Below, piece after piece: positions 58,321 through 64,000 of a stretch of 64,000 nt of DNA (positions within the stretch are counted from its first letter, which is position 1; the number at the start of each line of letters is the position of its first letter). The stretch is from Bacillota bacterium (GTDB taxonomy: Bacteria; Bacillota; Clostridia; Oscillospirales; Acutalibacteraceae), in assembly GCA_023390175.1 (NCBI GenBank), contig JAEWDK010000014.1:1-64000 (forward strand), given 5' to 3'. Both the position numbers and the translations under genes were made by a program. The notes below the pieces were generated by a model. That model did no database searches. It saw only the letters and a list, made by a program, of their open reading frames with translations, and had not been told where the DNA came from.

Positions 58321-59484
58321 TTATTGGATAAATTCGGTTCCTACACACTTTCGCAAGCCGTTTTCCACTGAATTAAATAACCAATTGCAAAGACTGATAT
58401 CTTCTTCCTTTGCATTATAAAAACTGTCTGCAGCACTTAAAGTGTGCGGAGTTGTTCCTTTCTTAGAGTCAAGTGAATAGTCTGTTATAAAATAGTTATA
58501 GTTCTTATAATTTGCCGCTAATTTTTTCGCGGAGTGAAGCATTTGCTCCGACCAAATATGTTTATACTCCGAATCATCCGTCTGAACTCCATTCAATCTT
58601 TTTTGGAAATTTATGAGCAAGCTGTCATAAAGGGTGTTCGACTGTAAAAAAGTTATATTGGGACAGGCGACGGCATCGTAGGACAATGCTGTCGTAATAA
58701 TATCAGATTTTGGTTCATAGCCAAAGGTGTTTTCAAAATCAGCGTTCCAGTAGGAATCAACAATGCTGGCCCATCTATCGGTTGTAATATAGGAGCTGTC
58801 TGAATATTCGAAGATCTGAGTATTTACTTCATGCCTAGCAATATATGGTGTCCAGAAAGCTGCACCAAAGCCCCCCGCACTTTCACCACATACGAATATT
58901 TTATCAGGCTGTGTTACATTTTTAAAAAACCAGTTTAAGCACGCAAGGACATTTGTTTTGCCGTTATGATATGAGATATGAGTTTTATTATTTTTTTCAT
59001 AGGTTACGGTATTATTCCCCATATGAAAATCGCCGGTACTATACGGAATATAGACAAAATTCCAGTCATGGAACGGATTCCTTTTGTTGTCGGCTTCTAG
59101 TATTCCACCCATTGTACCAACCTTATAAAACGGAATATTTGTAAAGTAGGTAAGAGCCTCTCCATGCAATATACTAGAAACGGTAATAGGCGAAGCAGTA
59201 GATGCGTCATCCCAATTCATCCCGCCACCCGAAAAAAAGATCATCCATTTGTTGCTGGCGCCTCTTTTGGTCAGCAGGTAATACTCCGAACCATCCCCTG
59301 ATTTCACTGAACTATCTAACGTAATTTTGTTCCATTTGTTTAATTCAGTTTTACTGAAATCATTGACCTGAGTTGGTTTTTTGAAGATGAAGAGAAACAG
59401 TATTGCCATTAAAATTAAAAGGAGCACAATAAATATAGATAATAATATCAATACTCTTTTCAAAATTTTATTTTTCTTTTTCAT
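58321..59484 (-). CDS. Membrane-anchored pectinacetylesterase-like hydrolase (387 aa)
   Basis: A Lys-rich start and one strong N-terminal helix (VLILLSIFIVLLLILMAILF) anchor an extracytoplasmic alpha/beta hydrolase. Motifs match the pectinacetylesterase/Notum-like group: FFSGGGMNWDDAS (oxyanion), VYIPYSTGDFHMG, the nucleophile elbow CGESAGGFGA, and a C-terminal His in TTPHTLSAAD. Deacylation of a polysaccharide or other ester is likely. No start has a good ribosome site; ATG 59484 is used, ATG 59508 is the alternative. The frame upstream of it encodes a fragment unrelated to this enzyme. Confidence 0.83.
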   Translation of the reverse strand: MKKKNKILKRVLILLSIFIVLLLILMAILFLFIFKKPTQVNDFSKTELNKWNKITLDSSVKSGDGSEYYLLTKRGASNKWMIFFSGGGMNWDDASTASPITVSSILHGEALTYFTNIPFYKVGTMGGILEADNKRNPFHDWNFVYIPYSTGDFHMGNNTVTYEKNNKTHISYHNGKTNVLACLNWFFKNVTQPDKIFVCGESAGGFGAAFWTPYIARHEVNTQIFEYSDSSYITTDRWASIVDSYWNADFENTFGYEPKSDIITTALSYDAVACPNITFLQSNTLYDSLLINFQKRLNGVQTDDSEYKHIWSEQMLHSAKKLAANYKNYNYFITDYSLDSKKGTTPHTLSAADSFYNAKEEDISLCNWLFNSVENGLRKCVGTEFIQ

Positions 59485-59619
59485 AGATTTTACCGTTAAC
59501 CGTTTCATTCTAAATTTATTTTGAACAAGCTCAGATTTTGGCGAAATATCATATTGTTTTACGCTCCACACACATGGCACGATAGCATTGGATCGATGTC
59601 TGGTCTGTATTTCTCTGTT

Positions 59620-59721
59620 TTTGGTTGTCAGGAATATGTGGAGCGCGCTTTTCAGGGCGTTCTCCGTGCGTGGAAACATATCAACAGAAATATTATACTT
59701 ATATCCGTTCTTGGAAACAAG
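59620..59721 (-). pseudogene. C-terminal remnant of an RlmD/TrmA-type rRNA m5U methyltransferase
   Basis: In frame with, but upstream of, the hydrolase gene, this stretch reads LVSKNGYKYNISVDMFPRT. That matches the end of RlmD-type enzymes and parallels AQKGYKSEVLTPVDMFPRT in the RlmD gene at the end of this window. The rest of the methyltransferase is missing. Confidence 0.5.
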
Positions 59722-59988
59722 TCAATATGTAAATTTCTAGTATTTCATGATGGTCTATTCTCTTACTGATTTTGGTACAAAGAGAAAAAGCCCTCCTCCA
59801 GATCAAGAAAAGGACGGAAAAAGCAGATAAAGATATGCTACTGGGTATGTAAGTTTCTCAATCGGCGCGCTGCAAATACTACTGGGAAACCCACAAGCAG
59901 ATTAACGGCATAGCAAAGGCGAAACGGGATATATTTATAGACGATATGTCGATAATGTGCTATAATGAAATATTATCAGAGGTGGATT
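59722..59988. other. Intergenic region with remnant-like fragments
   Basis: A short plus-strand frame (EKALLQIKKRTEKADKD, near 59780-59852) looks like a piece of a lost gene. TATAAT at 59961-59966 probably serves the next gene. Confidence 0.4.
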
Positions 59989-60162
59989 ATGAAGTATCGA
60001 CCAGTTGCCGATATTGCGGAGAAATGGAAGGTTTCTGAACGGACAGCTCGCGATTATTGTGCCCAGAGGCGCACTCCGGACGCATTTCTGACCGGAAAGA
60101 CCTGGAACATACCGGAAGACGCGCAGCATCCGGATTATTTCATAATACCTTATGAGCGGTAA
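59989..60162 (+). CDS. Small HTH DNA-binding protein (57 aa)
   Basis: Reads MKYRPVADIAEKWKVSERTARDYCAQRRTPDAFLTGKTWNIP in two parts: an HTH of the type found in short Firmicutes regulators often placed beside Fic or other accessory genes. The ATG at 59989 has AGAGGTGG upstream and a TATAAT 23 bases earlier. The usual charged C-terminal tail is short here (DYFIIPYER), so it may be slightly truncated. Confidence 0.7.
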   Translation: MKYRPVADIAEKWKVSERTARDYCAQRRTPDAFLTGKTWNIPEDAQHPDYFIIPYER

Positions 60163-60227
60163 ACTGAAATTATTTATATAATCTTAACAACGATAAATCA
60201 GAATTTTTTAAAAATGGAGGAATGAAA

Positions 60228-61172
60228 ATGAAAAATATTGTTGTTGCCGGCGGCGGCGTTTTGGGCAGTCAAATTGCGTTTCAGGCTGCATATTGCGGAT
60301 TTGATGTGACAATTTGGCTTCGCAGTAAAGGAAGCATTTCCCGTACTCAGCCCAAACTGGATCACCTGAAAGAAGTTTATGTTGATACCATTCATCAAAT
60401 GGCAACTCCGGAAGGAAAAACCCCGGGAACCTGGGCAAGAGGGATCTCTGATTACGAAAGCTTCGATGAAGAGAAATGCCTGGAAATGGTTGAAAAAGCC
60501 TATCGTAGCTTAAAACTTGAACTGGATCTGGCAAAAGCCGTTTCAGATGCCGATTTGATCATTGAGAGTATGGCTGAAAACGCAGATGACAAGATTGCAT
60601 TTTATCAAAAGCTTGCACCGCTGATGCAGGAAAAGACGGTGCTTGTCACCAACACCTCTACGCTTCTTCCTTCCAAATTTGTAAAGTACACCGGCAGACC
60701 GGAAAAATATCTTTCCCTGCACTTTGCGAATTCTATCTGGAAGAACAATACGGCAGAAATCATGGCTCAGTCAAAAACGGACAGCCGATACTTTGATCAG
60801 ATTATGGATTTCGCGAAGGAAATTCGCATGATTCCGCTTCCCGTCCGCAAGGAAAAATCGGGATACCTGCTTAATTCCATGCTTGTTCCGCTTCTTTTCT
60901 CCGGCATGGATCTTTATGTCAACGGAATTTCCGATCCGGAGAGCATTGATAAGGCTTGGACGTTAGGAACCGGCGCTCCCAAAGGGCCGTTTCAGATTTT
61001 AGACACCGTTGGTCTTACCACGGCATATAACATTGTTCATATGTATGTCAAGATTCCTTCGTTCCTGGCTCCGTATAATTTCAAGGGTATGGAAAAAATG
61101 CTTAAGAAATATATTGATGAAGGAAAACTCGGTATGTCTTCCGGTGAAGGCTTTTATAAATACAATAAATAG
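60228..61172 (+). CDS. 3-hydroxyacyl-CoA dehydrogenase family protein (314 aa)
   Basis: NAD-binding start NIVVAGGGVLGSQIAFQAA, then IIESMAENADDK and the SLHFANS segment with catalytic His, and the C-terminal dimer domain with GAPKGPFQILDTVGL. This is the monofunctional dehydrogenase class (HBDH/PaaH/FadB2-like), oxidising 3-hydroxyacyl-CoA or a related hydroxyacid with NAD. The ATG at 60228 is preferred (GGAGG seven bases upstream); an in-frame ATG at 60222 overlaps the ribosome site. No thiolase or enoyl-CoA hydratase is nearby. Confidence 0.88.
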   Translation: MKNIVVAGGGVLGSQIAFQAAYCGFDVTIWLRSKGSISRTQPKLDHLKEVYVDTIHQMATPEGKTPGTWARGISDYESFDEEKCLEMVEKAYRSLKLELDLAKAVSDADLIIESMAENADDKIAFYQKLAPLMQEKTVLVTNTSTLLPSKFVKYTGRPEKYLSLHFANSIWKNNTAEIMAQSKTDSRYFDQIMDFAKEIRMIPLPVRKEKSGYLLNSMLVPLLFSGMDLYVNGISDPESIDKAWTLGTGAPKGPFQILDTVGLTTAYNIVHMYVKIPSFLAPYNFKGMEKMLKKYIDEGKLGMSSGEGFYKYNK

Positions 61173-61235
61173 GGAAAGAGTATCAATACGCCGGAAAAAC
61201 TGCATAAGCCAATCTTAAATTCAGTTATGTAATAT

Positions 61236-61463
61236 TTAAAAGGATTCTTTAGATTGAAAGCCAACCAAATCCACAGGACGTTTTTCCACAAATTTTATCC
61301 ATAAAAAGAATATTACTATCTGTGTTCTACAAACCATCAATTTTCTTAACGCAGGCATAATCGTCTCATTTGCATAAGCCGTCAAAACAAGCACATTGAA
61401 ACCTGCCTGTGTAAACAAGCGTCCTAATCCAAATCCAATCAACCACAGTATAAAAGAAACCAC
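61236..61463 (-). CDS. Possible small membrane protein (75 aa)
   Basis: Begins at a GTG at 61463 with AAGGAG five bases upstream. One clear N-terminal hydrophobic helix (SFILWLIGFGLGRLF) and a second moderately hydrophobic one (TQIVIFFLWIKF) flank a polar stretch. The good ribosome site argues for a real gene; family not recognised. Confidence 0.5.
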   Translation of the reverse strand: MVSFILWLIGFGLGRLFTQAGFNVLVLTAYANETIMPALRKLMVCRTQIVIFFLWIKFVEKRPVDLVGFQSKESF

Positions 61464-61554
61464 AAAATCTCCTTAGGGTCTTTACTGCAACTTTCGGGAT
61501 ATGACGAAGTGATTTGCAACATTGGGCAACGAAAATAATTACATCGTTAAATTG

Positions 61555-62460
61555 TCACCGAATTCTCCCATTAATTATATCAATAATCTGTTTTTGGGCT
61601 TTTCGTGCTTCTGGAATTGGATATAAAGGAAATACATGGTTCATTTTTGGATACTCATAATAATTAATTTCAACATTCTGGCTCTTCGCAAAATCTCTGA
61701 ATTTTCTTGCGTCCGCTAGAAATAATTCATGTTCGCCGACAAAGACGGAGATCTTGCCCAGACCCAGGATTTTCCCATATAACGGGCTAAGAAGATAATG
61801 TTTCGCATCTGTGGTTCCTGCCCATGCTTTACCCATTTGAATCAGTCCGTAGATTCCCAATGATGGATCTTTGGCATCCAAGGACTGTATATCTGTATTT
61901 TCCATAGTAATATCCAACCAAGGTGAAAGCAGTATAATTTTTGCAGGTTGCGGCAGTTCTGATTCGAGCAGATATTCAGCTAATGCAAGAGCCAGCCCTC
62001 CCCCTGCCGAATCACCCATAAAAATAATATTTCCCGCATCCGTATTTGACAACTGACTTTGGTATATTGTCAACAGGCGCTCAATTGATTCCATATATTG
62101 ATATTCTGGTGCTTTGGGATAAATCGGTACAATGATTTCAGCATCTGTAGCTAGCGCTATCTTATCAAGAAACTGCCAGTGCTGAGCCACAGGCTGCTCA
62201 ACATAGCCGCCACCGTGGAAGTATAGAATTAACTTGTTCCTCTTTTCATTCTTATTGATATAGTACACATCCATTGTATCAACAGTTTCTTTTTTCAGCT
62301 TGGATTTCATCCTAACAGAAGCAGGTATTTCATAAACTTTTTCATTTGCAACATGGCGTTCTTCTAAATAATCACTCATTTTTAAAACATCATTAATCTT
62401 TTTCTTATAACCATTAAATCTTAAAAAATATTCAGCTGCTAAACTCATAAAACTTCGCAT
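61555..62460 (-). CDS. Alpha/beta-hydrolase, hormone-sensitive-lipase family esterase (301 aa)
   Basis: The oxyanion motif HGGGYVEQ, nucleophile elbow GDSAGGG (Ser near residue 152), acid in VGEHELF and a C-terminal MNHVFPL His match the HSL/GDSAG group of esterases. It hydrolyses short acyl esters; natural substrate unknown. No signal peptide, so intracellular. The start ATG at 62460 lacks a strong ribosome site. Confidence 0.9.
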   Translation of the reverse strand: MRSFMSLAAEYFLRFNGYKKKINDVLKMSDYLEERHVANEKVYEIPASVRMKSKLKKETVDTMDVYYINKNEKRNKLILYFHGGGYVEQPVAQHWQFLDKIALATDAEIIVPIYPKAPEYQYMESIERLLTIYQSQLSNTDAGNIIFMGDSAGGGLALALAEYLLESELPQPAKIILLSPWLDITMENTDIQSLDAKDPSLGIYGLIQMGKAWAGTTDAKHYLLSPLYGKILGLGKISVFVGEHELFLADARKFRDFAKSQNVEINYYEYPKMNHVFPLYPIPEARKAQKQIIDIINGRIR

Positions 62461-62638
62461 TCTATTTTATCCTTTCAATTAAAATGTATATTTTATCGTA
62501 TACAAAAGTATAGTCAGAAATGTTAACAGTTTATCATGACAATATATCAGAAACAACTTCTGCAGCTAACTTATTTCCACAACAAAACTTACCCGTCGAA
62601 AATTTTAATGAGTGCGTCCGTCATCACCTATTCAATTC

Positions 62639-64000
62639 TTATTTCACTTTATATAGCAGACAGCACATCTCCACGTGTGCCGTTCTGGGAAACATATCAA
62701 CAGGGGTGAGAACCTCGGACTTATACCCCTTTTGAGCAAAGAGTTTTAAATCACGGGCAAGGGTGGCGGGGTCGCAGGAAACATAAACGACGCGCGCAGG
62801 CGCCATTTTAGCGATGGTTTCAATCAGGGCGGCGTCACAGCCCTTGCGCGGCGGGTCAAGCACAACGACGTCCGGCTTTTCGCCGCGGTTCTTCAGCATA
62901 TCCGCGGCTTTGGCGGCGTCGGCACAAAGGAACTCGGCATTGGTAATTCCGTTCAGCTCCGCGTTCTTTTTCGCGTCTTCCACAGCCTGTTCGACCAGCT
63001 CAACGCCAATCACGCGCCCCGCGTTTTTCGCCATAGAAAGGCCGATGGTTCCCGTTCCGCAGTAAAGGTCAAGCACTGTTTCCGTACCGGTCAGGCCCGC
63101 ATATTCGCCCGCAATAGCATAAAGACGTTCCGCCTGATCGCGGTTGATCTGATAAAACGACATGGGGGAAATGTTGAATTTGAGCCCGCACAGGATGTCT
63201 GTAATATGGTCGCTGCCCCAGACAGTGCGGCATTTTTTGCCCAGCACCACATTGGTTTTTTCACGGTTCACATTGATTATTACGCTTTTCAGCCCGGGTA
63301 CCTGCTGCCGTAAAAGCTCTGCCAGCTCCGGCTCATAATGTACGCCGTTGCCGTTTACCACAACACAGACCATAATTTCACCCGTAGCGCCCGCCTGGCG
63401 CAGATACAGGTGACGCAGCCTGCCTTTTCCGGTTTCTTCGTTATAAACGTCCTCGCCGCTTTGGCGCGCCCATTCCTGGAATGCATTCATCGCCGCGGTA
63501 AACGCCGGCGGCTGCAAAAGGCACTCGCTGCAATGGATGATACGGTGGCTGTGGCTCGCAAAAAATCCCATGCTGATTTCGCCGCCGGCGGCAAGGCCGA
63601 TGGGCAGCTGCGCTTTGTTGCGGTAATGGTCCGGGTCTTTTGCGCCGACAATCGGATTCATCACAATATTATGAAAGCCGCCGATTCGCTCAATCGCGTC
63701 CTGCACACGCTGCTGTTTTGCGCGCAGCTCCGCCGTGTAGCTGATATGCCGGTACACACAGCCGCCGCACTGGGCGAACTGGGCACAGTCCATTGGAACG
63801 CGTTCCTTTGACGCGGTAATGATTTTATCAATTCTGCCGAAAGCATAGCTTTTTGCAGGCTTCAGTATTTTTACGCTTAGCTTGTCCCCCACGGCCGCGA
63901 GCGGCACAAAAACAGCAATGTCTTTATAACGGCCCACCCCGCTGCCCTCCGCGGTATATCCCGTAATTTCCAACTCGACAACATCATTCTTTTTAAGATC
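62639..64000 (-). CDS. rlmD: 23S rRNA (uracil-5-)-methyltransferase RlmD-type, 5' end outside window
   Basis: The visible reading frame runs to base 64000 without a start, so the N-terminus (TRAM domain, here LKKNDVVELEITGY) is incomplete. The [4Fe-4S] cysteines appear in CAQFAQCGGC plus a later SEC. The SAM domain has LDLYCGTGTIGLSMA and motif DPPRKGCD; the catalytic nucleophile Cys is in YVSCDPATLARD and the C-terminal base follows. TrmA/RlmD/RlmCD paralogues are hard to separate; Firmicutes usually have RlmCD. The symbol is therefore tentative. Confidence 0.88.
   Translation of the reverse strand, partial: DLKKNDVVELEITGYTAEGSGVGRYKDIAVFVPLAAVGDKLSVKILKPAKSYAFGRIDKIITASKERVPMDCAQFAQCGGCVYRHISYTAELRAKQQRVQDAIERIGGFHNIVMNPIVGAKDPDHYRNKAQLPIGLAAGGEISMGFFASHSHRIIHCSECLLQPPAFTAAMNAFQEWARQSGEDVYNEETGKGRLRHLYLRQAGATGEIMVCVVVNGNGVHYEPELAELLRQQVPGLKSVIINVNREKTNVVLGKKCRTVWGSDHITDILCGLKFNISPMSFYQINRDQAERLYAIAGEYAGLTGTETVLDLYCGTGTIGLSMAKNAGRVIGVELVEQAVEDAKKNAELNGITNAEFLCADAAKAADMLKNRGEKPDVVVLDPPRKGCDAALIETIAKMAPARVVYVSCDPATLARDLKLFAQKGYKSEVLTPVDMFPRTAHVEMCCLLYKVK

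Overview
The window looks like chromosome from an anaerobic Bacillota of class Clostridia, probably an Oscillospirales/Ruminococcaceae-type organism. This is inferred from gene content and gene order: ruvC-ruvA-ruvB, an ECF transporter core next to truA, DUF5711-CvpA-PgsA-ClpE, carboxyspermidine-type polyamine genes, Shine-Dalgarno starts almost everywhere, and large secreted proteins with Ig-like and LamG domains. Base composition is mixed, with AT-rich accessory stretches around 13.9-17.2 kb and 23.6-24.4 kb and a GC-rich single-gene patch at 54.1-54.6 kb. Layout: 0-6 kb holds the end of a repetitive secreted protein, a lipoprotein, a zinc-ribbon protein and two LuxR-type regulators, one fused to a multi-pass membrane domain. 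6-8 kb holds a universal stress protein and a fluoride exporter under a fluoride riboswitch. 8-13.9 kb is a small redox operon (flavoenzyme, two short-chain dehydrogenases, a membrane protein) divergent from a CdaR/PucR-like activator, with an inverted-repeat pair in the shared promoter region. 13.9-17.2 kb is an AT-rich patch of gene remnants, a membrane protein and a tandem pair of unrecognised 177-residue paralogues. 17.4-23.6 kb is one 2095-residue secreted beta-galactosidase-type enzyme. The most notable part is 23.99-30.2 kb: a structured-RNA-like intergenic region, then arsR-hgcA-hgcB-arsD-arsA-acr3-arsC. HgcA and HgcB are the pair required for microbial mercury methylation, and here they sit inside an arsenic-resistance operon directly behind an ArsR repressor, with matching operator-like sequences before arsR and before arsD. 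The end of arsC runs into a decayed tetR fragment, and five tRNA genes follow, so the block has the features of an acquired cassette. 31-44.2 kb is a long minus-strand housekeeping run: clpE-like, pgsA-like, cvpA-like, DUF5711, truA, ecfT, ecfA2, ecfA1, an rRNA methyltransferase, glmM, ruvB, ruvA, ruvC. A mobile-looking repeat separates ruvA from ruvB. 44.5-53.8 kb holds a two-domain polyphosphate kinase 2, a two-subunit threonine/serine exporter, the carboxynorspermidine synthase/decarboxylase pair behind a near-consensus promoter, a LysM protein, a membrane diguanylate cyclase and an L-lactate-type dehydrogenase. 54-64 kb is a looser accessory region: DUF1801, metallo-beta-lactamase fold, YciI-like, MATE exporter, RNHCP protein, a pectinacetylesterase-like membrane-anchored hydrolase, a small HTH protein, a 3-hydroxyacyl-CoA dehydrogenase, an esterase, and a 23S rRNA m5U methyltransferase cut by the window end. 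No CRISPR array, complete insertion sequence, rRNA gene or prophage was found.
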